Below, one piece after another: positions 27,241 to 36,446 of a DNA stretch of 64,000 nt. How positions within the stretch are numbered: the stretch's first letter is position 1; each line of letters opens with the position of its first letter. The DNA is from VAZQ01 sp963739175 (GTDB taxonomy: Bacteria > Pseudomonadota > Alphaproteobacteria > Rhizobiales > Xanthobacteraceae), in NCBI GenBank assembly GCA_963739175.1, contig CAVTZH010000011.1, forward strand, positions 434,001-498,000, written 5' to 3'. Under the pieces are notes generated by a model that ran no database searches, was not told the origin of the DNA, and saw only the letters and a program-made list of their open reading frames with translations. The position numbers were made by a program, and so were the translations under genes.

Positions 27241-27928
27241 CCGAGCTGCCGATCGGACCGCCGGTTGACGCCACGCCCGCCCGCCGTCCGGGCCCGGTCG
27301 TGCTGGAAGGCCGGTACGGACGGCTGGAGAAGCTCGCCGCGCCTCATGCCGCGGCGCTGTGGGATGCGGTGCGCGGCCACGACCACATCTGGACCTACAT
27401 GTCGAGCTACGGGCCGTTCGCGGACGGCAAGACGTTCGGCGATTGGGTCGCGAGCCGCACGACGCTCGAGGACCCCTATTCCTACGCGGTCGATCGATCC
27501 CTCCGGTCAAAGCCGTCGGCATCGCGACGCTGATGGACATCCGGCCGCCGGCGCGCTCGATCGAGGTTGGGCACATCGTCTATTCGCCGGCGCTGCAGCG
27601 CACGCCGCTCGGCACCGAGGTGCAGTACCTGCTCGCGCGCTACGCGTTCGAGACGCTCGGTAATCGACGCTACGAATGGAAATGCAATTCGCTCAACGGC
27701 CCGTCGCGGCGCGCGGCGCTGCGCTACGGCTTCGTGTTCGAGGGCATCCTGCGCCAGCACAACATCGCCAAGGGCCGCAGCCGCGACACCGCGTATTTCT
27801 CGATGCTCGACAGCGAGTGGCCGGCGCGCAAGGCGGCGTTCGAGCGCTGGCTCGCGCCCGACAATTTCGACGCGCAGGGCAACCAGAAGAGCAGCCTCGC
27901 CGCGCTGAACGGCGGCGCGGCGCGCTAG
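27237..27928 (+). CDS. GNAT-family N-acetyltransferase, RimJ/RimL type (two frameshifts)
   Basis: Acetyl-CoA-dependent N-acetyltransferase of about 229 residues. N-terminal part LEGRYGRLEKLAAPHAAALW; after two +1 insertions (near 27491 and 27511) the acetyl-CoA region follows: AVGIATLMDIRP, IEVGHIVYSPALQRTPLGTE, YRRYEWKCNSLN-like block, ALRYGFVFEGILRQH. The substrate could be a protein N-terminus or small amine. Start overlaps the upstream stop, so it is the third gene of the operon. Confidence 0.82.
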
Positions 27929-29296
27929 ATGCAGCAGGACAATCCGCCAGCCGCCCGCGCGGGCGTGTCACTCGTATCGTTCACGATCCTGACGCTGCTG
28001 TCAGCGGGGTTCGCGCTGACGCTGGTCGTCTTCCATCCCGGCTACCTCACCGTCGACGCGTGGTGGGTCTACAAGGCCATCACCGATGGGCTGGGCGACT
28101 GGCAGTCGCCGGCGATGTCCGTGCTCTGGCGCGTGATCGATCCGATCGCGCCGGGCTCGCTGAGCATGTTCCTGCTGATGGCGGCGCTCTATTGGGCGAG
28201 CTTCGGCCTGGTCGCCTTCACGGTGGCGCGGCAGGTCCGCTGGCTGGGCGTCGTCACGGCGTTGCTGGCGTTCGCGCCGCCTGCCTTCTTTTTCACGGGG
28301 ATGATCTGGCGCGATGTCCTGTTCGCCGACGTCTGGCTGTGCGCCGCCGCGTTGACCTATGCCACCGCCGCACGCCCCGCCGGCATCCGGTGGCCGGCTC
28401 AGACGCTCGCCATGACGCTCGTGCTCTTCGGCGTGCTGCTGCGGCCGAACGCGATCATCGCCGCGCCGTTCCTCGCCGCCTATGTCATCTGGCCGGCGGC
28501 ATTCTCCTGGAAGCGCGTCGCGGTCATCCTGATCCCCGGCATCGTCGCCGGCTATGCGCTGATCCACACCGTCTACTACACGGTGCTCGACGCTGAACGG
28601 CAGAACCCGCTGCACTCGGTGTTCGTCTACGACCTCGGCGGCATCAGCTACTATTCCGGCGAGAACAAGTTTCCGGTGGCGTTCACGCCGGAGCAGACCG
28701 CGATGCTGTTCACCAGCCAGTGCTACAACAACCGCTGGGACTATTACTGGCACATCAAGCCCTGCGATTTCGTGATGCAGCGGCTTGAGCGCAAGGACGA
28801 CAAGATCTTCGGCACGCCGCGCCTCACCGAGGCCTGGCGCAATGCCGTGCTGTCGAACCCCCTCGCCTACCTCAAACACCGCCTGACGTTCATGCGGACG
28901 TTCCTGGCCGAGCCGATTCTGGTGCTGACGGTGCTCGAGCTCGATCAGGCCGAGCGCCGCGTCCACACGCAGAACCCGTTCTTCATGGCGATGATCGCCG
29001 TGCATAACGCCCTGCAGCCGACGTGGCTGTTCCGCATGGGCCTGTGGCTCGCGCTTGCGATCGCGGTGTGCGCGTTCGCCTGGCCGTTGCGTGCAACGCC
29101 GTCCGGCGCCTTCGCCATCGGCACGACCGGCTCGGCTATCGTCTACGTGTTGTCGTATTTTCCGTTCGGGGTCAGCGCCGAGTTCCGCTACGGCTACTGG
29201 TGCGTGCTGGCGAGCCTGGCCGGCGCGGTGGCGGTGCTGGCCGGGCGGGCGGCTAAATCCGCCGAAAAGCTGACCGACACTAACGTGCTAGACTGA
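27929..29296 (+). CDS. Polytopic membrane protein, GT-C-like, 455 aa
   Basis: About ten hydrophobic helices (for example FTILTLLSAGFALTLVVFHPG, VVTALLAFAPPAFFFTGMIW, VLFGVLLRPNAIIAAPFLAA) with a large soluble loop (MLFTSQCYNNRWDYYWH). The early periplasmic loop PGYLTVDAWW, with an acidic residue after TM1, resembles GT-C lipid-linked glycosyltransferases. No specific family recognised. Begins immediately after the acetyltransferase stop. Confidence 0.6.
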   Translation: MQQDNPPAARAGVSLVSFTILTLLSAGFALTLVVFHPGYLTVDAWWVYKAITDGLGDWQSPAMSVLWRVIDPIAPGSLSMFLLMAALYWASFGLVAFTVARQVRWLGVVTALLAFAPPAFFFTGMIWRDVLFADVWLCAAALTYATAARPAGIRWPAQTLAMTLVLFGVLLRPNAIIAAPFLAAYVIWPAAFSWKRVAVILIPGIVAGYALIHTVYYTVLDAERQNPLHSVFVYDLGGISYYSGENKFPVAFTPEQTAMLFTSQCYNNRWDYYWHIKPCDFVMQRLERKDDKIFGTPRLTEAWRNAVLSNPLAYLKHRLTFMRTFLAEPILVLTVLELDQAERRVHTQNPFFMAMIAVHNALQPTWLFRMGLWLALAIAVCAFAWPLRATPSGAFAIGTTGSAIVYVLSYFPFGVSAEFRYGYWCVLASLAGAVAVLAGRAAKSAEKLTDTNVLD

Positions 29297-29335
29297 CGCG
29301 CAGCTGAACACGTCAGGACGACTCCGGGGTGCGCC

Positions 29336-29809
29336 ATGCAACAAGCGCGGATCGAACTTCTGCAGCGCATGCCCATCTTCGGCGGAGTTCGGGCAAACAC
29401 CCTCGAATTCTTGCTCGGCTTGTGCCCGGTCGAATTGGTACCGGAGAACGCGTTCTTTTTCCGCGAAGGCGACCACGCAGATTCAATGTTCGTCCTGGAA
29501 GCGGGTAGCGCCGCCGTGCTGAAATCCTGGCGCGGGCAGGACCACCTCCTCGGAACACTGAAGCAGGGCGACTGCTTCGGGGAGATGGCAGTAATGGATC
29601 TCGGTCCGCGCAGCGCCTCCGTCCGTGCGGTCGAAGACTGCACCGCGATCCGTATTTCAGCCGCCAACCTCTACCGAGTGTATTCGCAGGATCTCAAGCA
29701 GTTCGCGCTGATACAAATGAACATGGGCCGGGAGGTTTGCCGGCGGCTCCGAGAGTTGGATAATCGGCTGTTCAGCGCCGGGATGGAAACGCCCGCGGTT
29801 CCTTCGTGA
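29336..29809 (+). CDS. Stand-alone cyclic-nucleotide-binding domain protein, 157 aa
   Basis: Crp-type beta-roll only: MPIFGGVRANTLEFLL, FFREGDHADSMFVLEAGSAAVLK, phosphate-binding cassette GDCFGEMAVMDLGPRSASVRA, and the C helix. There is no helix-turn-helix after it, so it is not a classical DNA-binding Crp. It may regulate a partner or dimerise. The cassette keeps the GE and RS(A)S residues needed for cNMP binding. Confidence 0.82.
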   Translation: MQQARIELLQRMPIFGGVRANTLEFLLGLCPVELVPENAFFFREGDHADSMFVLEAGSAAVLKSWRGQDHLLGTLKQGDCFGEMAVMDLGPRSASVRAVEDCTAIRISAANLYRVYSQDLKQFALIQMNMGREVCRRLRELDNRLFSAGMETPAVPS

Positions 29810-29837
29810 AGCCACCCACGTTGGCACGCCCTAGCGA

Positions 29838-30606
29838 TTAGCGCTGCATGAGCTTCTGGTTCTCCAGCAGCCGCGTGAAGACCGGGCCGGCGGCCGCGAC
29901 CATCCGATCGAGCAAGACCGCGCCGTGCTCCGCCGTTGCACCGCTCGGATCGCCGATGATGCCGTCGCGGGCGAGCCGCGCATCGTCGCTGCGCCAGCCC
30001 CAGGTCGCGCCACGATCGAAGATCAGCGCCTGCACGGCTTTCGGATCGGGTGGATTGCCTTTTCCAATCCGGTCGCGCCGTACCGTTTCGGGGGCGAGCG
30101 CGAGCATCACCGAGGTCTCACCCTTTCCGCCGTGAACGTCGGCGCCGGCCGGATCGGCCCCGGCCAGATCGAAGGGATGCAGCACCACGGCGTTGAGCCC
30201 GAAATCGCCGTGCAGCTCATGCAGCAGGTTTTCGAGGATGCCACGGTTGCCGCCATGGCCGTTGACGATCGCCAGATTGCGCGCCGGCAGTGCAGCGCAC
30301 GATGGTACCGGCAAGGTCGCGCACGTAGGTGGCAAAGCCCTGGATCGAGAGGCTCAGCGTGCCGGCGGCCCAGTCATGCTCGCGCGAGAGCCCGATCGAC
30401 AGCGTCGGCAGCTGCCACAGATCGAACTCCTCGCCCCAGCGCTCGAGCAGCCGGCCGGTCACTCCCTCGGCGACGATCACGTCGGTATTCAGCGGCAGGT
30501 GCGCGCCGTGCTGCTCGATAGCGCCGAGCGGCAGGCAGAGGATCGACGTCGCTTTGATGGCGCGCGCAGCGTCCTGAAACGTCAGCTCGCCCAGCACGCG
30601 GCTCAT
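29838..30606 (-). CDS. Creatininase-family amidohydrolase (ArfB/MftE-like) (one frameshift)
   Basis: Metal-dependent amidohydrolase of about 255 residues. Motifs: LPLGAIEQHGAHLPLNTDV (Glu/His/Asp metal ligands), LSREHDWAAGTLSLS, and after a +1 at about 30294 LAIVNGHGGNRG and ADVHGGKGETSVMLAL. The family includes creatininase, mycofactocin MftE and ArfB, which deformylates a GTP-derived pyrimidine in archaeal flavin/F420 synthesis. Downstream of RibA-like, PTPS-like and RibD-like genes, an ArfB-like role is worth considering; not proven. Confidence 0.85.
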
Positions 30607-30613
30607 CGGGCGA

Positions 30614-31165
30614 CTAGCCGGAGATCATGCGCATCAGCACACGATCCTTGCGCACGAAATGGTGAAAGAGCGCGGCGCCGATATGCACGGCCGCGACCGC
30701 GGCGATGGCGAGCCCGATGTACAGGTGTACCACCGACAGCTGCTCCGACAGCGCGCGGTTCTCCGGCCAGATCGACGGCAGGTTGAACAAGCCGAAGAAC
30801 GGCACCGGCGCCGGATACGCCGACGTCATGATGTAGCCAACAAGCGGCTGTATCAGGATCAACACGTAGAGAGCCCAGTGTGTCGCATGAGCCGCAAACT
30901 GTTGGATCGCGGGAATGTCACTCGGCAGCGGCGGCGCCGGATGAGTGATCCGATAGAGCAGCCGGATGACGACGAGCGGGATCAGCGTCGCGCCAATCGA
31001 CTTGTGCAGGTTGTAGAGGAATTGCTGCGCGGGCCCGCCCCACTCGTTGGCGATGACGATCCCAAGCGGGATCATCAGCAGAACTAGCCCTGCAACAGTC
31101 CAATGCAGCAGGCGCGCAACCGGCGTGTAGCCGGGCACGGCCGCGTCCGCCGCCATGTCGCTCAT
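30614..31165 (-). CDS. Cytochrome b561 family protein, 183 aa
   Basis: Inner-membrane di-heme b-type cytochrome with four TM helices and conserved His in RLLHWTVAG, LYNLHKSIGAT, HATHWALYVLI and HIGAALFHHF. Typical role: passing electrons from quinol to a periplasmic or membrane acceptor. It lies 8 nt upstream of the creatininase-like gene on the same strand, apparently in one operon with the RibA-like gene upstream. Confidence 0.9.
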   Translation of the reverse strand: MSDMAADAAVPGYTPVARLLHWTVAGLVLLMIPLGIVIANEWGGPAQQFLYNLHKSIGATLIPLVVIRLLYRITHPAPPLPSDIPAIQQFAAHATHWALYVLILIQPLVGYIMTSAYPAPVPFFGLFNLPSIWPENRALSEQLSVVHLYIGLAIAAVAAVHIGAALFHHFVRKDRVLMRMISG

Positions 31166-31194
31166 TGGATGCCCATCCCGCTACCGCTCTCAAA

Positions 31195-32385
31195 TCACTC
31201 GGCCGGATTGACCGGCTCGATCATCAAATTGTCGAGCTTGTGCCCGGCGCGCATCGCCTTGGCGGTGAGGTAGCGGCGGTTGTCGGCGTTGACCGGACCG
31301 TGCAACGGAATGCGCCCGCACACCTCGATGCCCGCCTTGGTCAACCAGTCGAGCTTGGCGGGGTTGTTGGTGAGCAGCTTCACGCGGGTACACTTCAGGA
31401 TCTGCAGCATCCGCACGGCGATACCGTAGTCGCGCTCGTCGTCGTCGAAGCCGAGCATGGTGTTGGCGTCGAGCGTGTCGAGCCCGTCATCCTGCAGCTT
31501 GTAGGCGCGCATCTTGTTGGTGAGCCCGAGGCCGCGCCCTTCCTGCTCGAGATAGAGAATGATGCCGCCGCCCTCGTCGTCGAGGCGCTCCAGGGCAAGC
31601 TGCAGCTGGTCGCCGCAATCGCATCGCCGCGAGCCGAACACGTCGCCGGTCAGGCACGCGGAATGCAGCCGCAGCGGTACCGGCCCTTGCCGGTCCGGCT
31701 CGCCGACGATGACCGCCGTCGAGCTGCCGCCGATCGCGTCGCGGAAGATCACGAAGCGCGCCGATACGCCGTCGCTGAGCGGCACGTCGGCTTCCGCCGC
31801 CACCGCCAGCGAATCGATCGCCATACGCCGGAATTGCAGGACCGCGTCGGCGCCGACACGCATCAGCGTACCGGTGTTGGCGGCATTCACCGTCACGTCC
31901 GCCGCCAGCAGCGCCGGCAATCGTTGTGCGAGCTTGGCGAGCTCGATCGCGGCCGCGGCATTGGTGCCGGCGCTGACGCTCGCGACCGGCCGCTTGACAC
32001 GCACATCCGCGACCAGCGAAAGCAGCGCCGCGGCATTGGCGCTCTCGGGCAGCGCAAGACCATGCGGCCCGACCGCTTCCAGCCCGAGCGCTCGCGCCCG
32101 GCTTGCCGTGACCACGACGTGCAACTGCGCCGGCGTGCAAAGCTGGCGGAAGCCCGCCAGGCCGGCGTCGGTCATTCCATCGATAGGTAAAACGGCGACC
32201 GATCCGGAGGAGGAATCGATGACGACCGGTCGACCTGAGCGAAACTCCGCCAAGGCACGCTCAACGGCGATATGAGCCGCCGGCCCGAACGGGGCGGACG
32301 CAATACTCGTACTGTCGATCACTGACGGTCTCCAGCCCCGACTGTGCCTGTCGGAAATAGTCTTCGCCAAAACGGGCGTTTTCAC
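31195..32385 (-). CDS. ribA: GTP cyclohydrolase II with degenerate RibB-like N-domain, 396 aa
   Basis: The C-terminal half is a complete GTPCH II: zinc ligands in CLTGDVFGSRRCDCGDQ, ILYLEQEGRGLGL, TLDANTMLGFDDDERDYGIA, KLLTNNPAKLDWL. It opens GTP to the diaminopyrimidinone of riboflavin or pterin-like pathways. The N-terminal half (ALAEFRSGRPVVIDSSSGSV ...) follows the RibB fold but lacks the acidic DxxRENEGD catalytic signature, so it should not make DHBP. Divergent from the RibD-type reductase gene with only 28 bp between. Start uncertain; a GTG/ATG further in is possible. Confidence 0.88.
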   Translation of the reverse strand: MKTPVLAKTISDRHSRGWRPSVIDSTSIASAPFGPAAHIAVERALAEFRSGRPVVIDSSSGSVAVLPIDGMTDAGLAGFRQLCTPAQLHVVVTASRARALGLEAVGPHGLALPESANAAALLSLVADVRVKRPVASVSAGTNAAAAIELAKLAQRLPALLAADVTVNAANTGTLMRVGADAVLQFRRMAIDSLAVAAEADVPLSDGVSARFVIFRDAIGGSSTAVIVGEPDRQGPVPLRLHSACLTGDVFGSRRCDCGDQLQLALERLDDEGGGIILYLEQEGRGLGLTNKMRAYKLQDDGLDTLDANTMLGFDDDERDYGIAVRMLQILKCTRVKLLTNNPAKLDWLTKAGIEVCGRIPLHGPVNADNRRYLTAKAMRAGHKLDNLMIEPVNPAE

Positions 32386-32413
32386 GGTATCCCTCTCTAA
32401 ATATCATGACACG

Positions 32414-33247
32414 ATGGCGACCGATCCGAAAGAACCCCAGAGACAGGTAACCCGCGGCGCGGCCAGGGGTGATAACCCTGATACGTGGGCGGAAGTTCCT
32501 CGGATGCTTCGGGAATCGGAATTTTTATTACCACCGCCCTGGCAAGACATCTTCGGACCGCTGCGCCATGGGTTGGTCGACGGCATGATGGTGGTCGCGC
32601 AATGCGGCCAGTCGATCGATGCCCGGATCGCCACCGCGAGCGGACACTCGCACTACATCAACGGCGACGAAGGGCTTGCACATCTGCATCGCCTGCGCGC
32701 GCTGGTCGACGCGGTCGTGGTCGGCGTCGGCACCGCGCTGGCCGACGATCCGCAACTGACGGTGCGCCGCGTCGCCGGCCCCAATCCGGCGCGCGTGGTG
32801 ATCGATCAGAACGGCCGGCTGGCGCCGACGGCGCGGCTGCTGGCGGACGACGGCGCACGCCGGCTGGTGATCACCGGCACGGGCATCGCAGCCAATCTGC
32901 CGGCCGGTGTCGAGGTCGTGACGCTTCCCGCAACCGACGGGCAGCTGGCGCCGCCGGCCGTGCTCGCCGCACTCGCCGAGCGCGGCTTCCGCCGCATCCT
33001 GATCGAAGGCGGCGCGAACACGGTGTCGCGATTCCTCGCCGGGCGATGTCTCGACCGGCTGCATGTGATGATCGCGCCGATGATCATCGGCGCCGGGCCG
33101 GCGAGCGTGAGCCTCGCGCCGATCGAGCGGGTCGACCAGGCGATCAGGGCGCCGATGCGCGTGCATGTCCTCGGCGACGAGGTGCTGCTCGACTGCGACC
33201 TCTCCGCTCAGCGGATCGGCATCGGCATCGCGAAGAAATCGACGTGA
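32414..33247 (+). CDS. RibD C-terminal-type pyrimidine reductase, 277 aa
   Basis: NADPH-dependent DHFR-fold reductase acting on the ribosylamino-pyrimidinone made by GTPCH II. Motifs: VAQCGQSIDARIATASGHSHYI, LRALVDAVVVGVGTALADDPQLTVR (in parts), RRILIEGGANTVSRFL, MIAPMIIGAGP. No deaminase domain is attached, unlike housekeeping RibD. The N-terminal 60 residues are extra and of unknown role. Its 3' end overlaps the convergent methyltransferase gene by 40 bases. Confidence 0.85.
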   Translation: MATDPKEPQRQVTRGAARGDNPDTWAEVPRMLRESEFLLPPPWQDIFGPLRHGLVDGMMVVAQCGQSIDARIATASGHSHYINGDEGLAHLHRLRALVDAVVVGVGTALADDPQLTVRRVAGPNPARVVIDQNGRLAPTARLLADDGARRLVITGTGIAANLPAGVEVVTLPATDGQLAPPAVLAALAERGFRRILIEGGANTVSRFLAGRCLDRLHVMIAPMIIGAGPASVSLAPIERVDQAIRAPMRVHVLGDEVLLDCDLSAQRIGIGIAKKST

Positions 33248-34017
33248 CCGACGCGCATGCTTGACCTGCCGGCGGCGGCGAGCTCGAGCCGCCGCGCCAG
33301 CCAATCCGCAATGTGCGCCGCCGGAAGATCGCGCAGCTCACCGGCAGCATCGGCAAACCCGCGCAGCACCTCGCGCTGGATCGCCTGGTCGGCGGGACCG
33401 AACGTCCAGTCGGACGATCCCTCGACGAACGAATAGCCGACGCGCTTGGCGATGACCTTCGCGCTCGCCACCGCGTCCGGGCCGAGCGCGGGACCAAATC
33501 CCTTGTTGCCGTGCTGATGCCGGTTCACCGCCGCGACGATGTCCACGTCGAACGGCTCTCCTGGATCGAACGACACCCGCCCGTCGTAGCTGAGCGCCGC
33601 ATAGAGCGGCAGCCGCCGCGCCGCCGCTTCGACCATCAGACGTTCGAGCCAATCCTCCGAGACCAGATCGAGCAGCGCCGACGTCGTGATCAGGTCGACC
33701 GGCCCGTCGAGCGCCAGTTCGAGATCGCGCACCAGATCGACCGCCTTCGCCGCGACGGTGACCTCCGGCGGCCGCCCGAGCGTCGCCGCCGTGCCGAGCA
33801 AGCCGAGGTTGTTGTCGACCAGCCGCCAAGCCTGCCGCATCGGCAACCGTGCGCTGATCGCCCGAAAGGTCGAGCCGGTGCCGCAGGCGAGATCGACCAC
33901 CGAGATCGATCCCTGCCCGTGGAACGCCGCGAGCATCGCATCGAGCACGGTCGCGTTGCGCGCCGCGAGATCGTAGGGCTCGCGCAGCGCGAGCCATTCC
34001 GAGGAGAAGCCGCTCAT
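33208..34017 (-). CDS. Class I SAM-dependent methyltransferase, 269 aa
   Basis: Rossmann methyltransferase: motif I VVDLACGTGSTFRAI, then AWRLVDNNLGLLG and DLITTSALLDLVSEDWLERL. Target unknown. The start ATG overlaps the glycosyltransferase stop (ATGA), so the order PTPS-like, GT4, methyltransferase forms a tight operon. Within this neighbourhood a small-molecule O- or N-methyl transfer on a glycosylated heterocycle is plausible, by inference only. Confidence 0.85.
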   Translation of the reverse strand: MSGFSSEWLALREPYDLAARNATVLDAMLAAFHGQGSISVVDLACGTGSTFRAISARLPMRQAWRLVDNNLGLLGTAATLGRPPEVTVAAKAVDLVRDLELALDGPVDLITTSALLDLVSEDWLERLMVEAAARRLPLYAALSYDGRVSFDPGEPFDVDIVAAVNRHQHGNKGFGPALGPDAVASAKVIAKRVGYSFVEGSSDWTFGPADQAIQREVLRGFADAAGELRDLPAAHIADWLARRLELAAAGRSSMRVGHVDFFAMPMPIR

Positions 34018-35063
34018 GCGACCTGCTCCAGCGCCTGCGCGAACAGCCGCCCGGCGTCGTCCCAGGTCGGCAGCGTCGCCGCCGCGGCGCGGGCACCGGC
34101 GGTGAGGCGCGCGCGCTCGGCGGGATGCCCGACCAGCCGCATCAACGCCAAAGTGAGCTCTTCGACATTGTCGGGGGCGACCAGCATGCCGGCGCCGGTA
34201 GGCACTGCCTCCGGGATCGCGCCCGCGGTGGTCCCGATCACCGGCACGCCGTGCGCGATCGCCTCGGTATAGGCCATGCCGAAGCCTTCGTAGCGCGACG
34301 GCAGCACGAACAGGTCGGCGTTGCCGTAAAGCTCCGCCAACCGCTCGTCCGACACCACGCCGGCAAGCTCGACGCGGTCGGTGAGTTGCAGCGAGGCGAT
34401 CTGCGCCTCCAACGCGCGGGCGGTCTCGGGGCTGCGGCCGGGATCGGCGGCGATCACGAGCCGCCATCGCAAATCAGGGATATTGCCAAGCGCGGCGATC
34501 AAGAGGTCATAACCCTTGCGCGGCACGATCGAGCCGACCGCGAGCAGATTGACGATGTCGCCGGGGGGCCGCTGCGTCAGCGGCGCGCGGTCGTTGCCGG
34601 GCACGACCACGTTCATCTTCTCTGCCGGCACCGCAAAATGCACCGCCAGCAGCCGCGCGGTCGTGGCGCTGGTGGTGACCACGCGATGAGCGAACGACAA
34701 TGCCTGAAGCTCGCTCGTTTTGAATTCTGCCGCCTCCCAGTCCTGCAAGCCGGTTTCGAATGCAAGCGGATGATGCACCAGCGCCACCACCTTGTGCGAC
34801 CGGTGCAGCGCCGCTGCGCTATCCGGCATCACGCCGAAGGCGAGCCCGTCGATCACGATCACCCGCCCGGCCGGGAGCGCGGCGAGCTGCAGATGCGCGG
34901 TCGCTCGCTCGGCGACCGACGCGCGCGGGAAGCTCGCGCCGATGTCGAGGACGTCGACCTGCCAGCCGCGCTTCGGCAGCTCGGCGACGATGCGGCGGTC
35001 GTAGACATAGCCGCCGGTCGCCGTCGCGAGGTCGCCCGGCACCGCAAACACCACCTGCTTCAT
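34014..35063 (-). CDS. GT4-family glycosyltransferase, 349 aa
   Basis: GT-B retaining glycosyltransferase. Motifs: FAVPGDLATATGGYVYDRR acceptor loop, ALVHHPLAFETG, NLLAVGSIVPRKGYDLLIAAL, and the nucleotide-sugar region ADLFVLPSRYEGFGMAYTEAI with E-x7-E. Overlaps both neighbours by 4 nt. Being between PTPS-like and methyltransferase genes, it may glycosylate a small molecule rather than a polysaccharide. Confidence 0.88.
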   Translation of the reverse strand: MKQVVFAVPGDLATATGGYVYDRRIVAELPKRGWQVDVLDIGASFPRASVAERATAHLQLAALPAGRVIVIDGLAFGVMPDSAAALHRSHKVVALVHHPLAFETGLQDWEAAEFKTSELQALSFAHRVVTTSATTARLLAVHFAVPAEKMNVVVPGNDRAPLTQRPPGDIVNLLAVGSIVPRKGYDLLIAALGNIPDLRWRLVIAADPGRSPETARALEAQIASLQLTDRVELAGVVSDERLAELYGNADLFVLPSRYEGFGMAYTEAIAHGVPVIGTTAGAIPEAVPTGAGMLVAPDNVEELTLALMRLVGHPAERARLTAGARAAAATLPTWDDAGRLFAQALEQVA

Positions 35064-35461
35064 CGCAATGGGGCCTCGTACCAGGCCCGCGCATTCGGCG
35101 ATTCCGCGACCGTCACCCGGATCGACGACAACTCGTTGCCGGGGCGGCCGAGGCCGCCGGAGCGCGCCGCATCCGCCAGCAGGTCGTAGACGTATCTGGT
35201 GAGGAATTCGGTGGTCGTGTTCACGCCCTTGAACTGGGGCAGGTCGTCGAGATTGCGGTAGTTGAGCGGTTTGAGCGCGGCCCCGAGCACCTCATGGGCG
35301 CGCCCGATATCGACGACAATGCCGTTCTCATCGAGCCGGTCGGAGAAGAACGCGGCGCGCACCACGAAGGTCGCGCCATGCAATTCCTGCGCGGGACCGA
35401 ACACGGCGCCACGGAACGAATGGGCAATCATGATCTGGTCGGAAACCTCAACCGCGTACAA
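35060..35461 (-). CDS. PTPS/QueD-like pterin synthase homologue, 133 aa
   Basis: 6-pyruvoyl-tetrahydropterin-synthase fold: IMIAHSFRG, LHGATFVVRA, DENGIVVDIGRAHEVL, LNYRNLDDLPQFKGVNTTTEF. The strand-helix pattern and the NTTTE(N)-like substrate-binding Glu are kept. The canonical HGH zinc pair is HGA, and the catalytic Cys before it is absent, so chemistry probably differs from QueD. Starts immediately upstream of, and overlaps, the GT4 gene. Confidence 0.85.
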   Translation of the reverse strand: MYAVEVSDQIMIAHSFRGAVFGPAQELHGATFVVRAAFFSDRLDENGIVVDIGRAHEVLGAALKPLNYRNLDDLPQFKGVNTTTEFLTRYVYDLLADAARSGGLGRPGNELSSIRVTVAESPNARAWYEAPLR

Positions 35462-35483
35462 GCAACACCTCCGTTCGCCTTCC

Positions 35484-36444
<961 letters not shown>

Positions 36445-36446
<2 letters not shown>

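Noticed and set aside
32386..32413. FMN riboswitch upstream of the ribA-like gene
   Set aside because: Only 28 bases separate it from the divergent reductase gene, too short for an RFN element.
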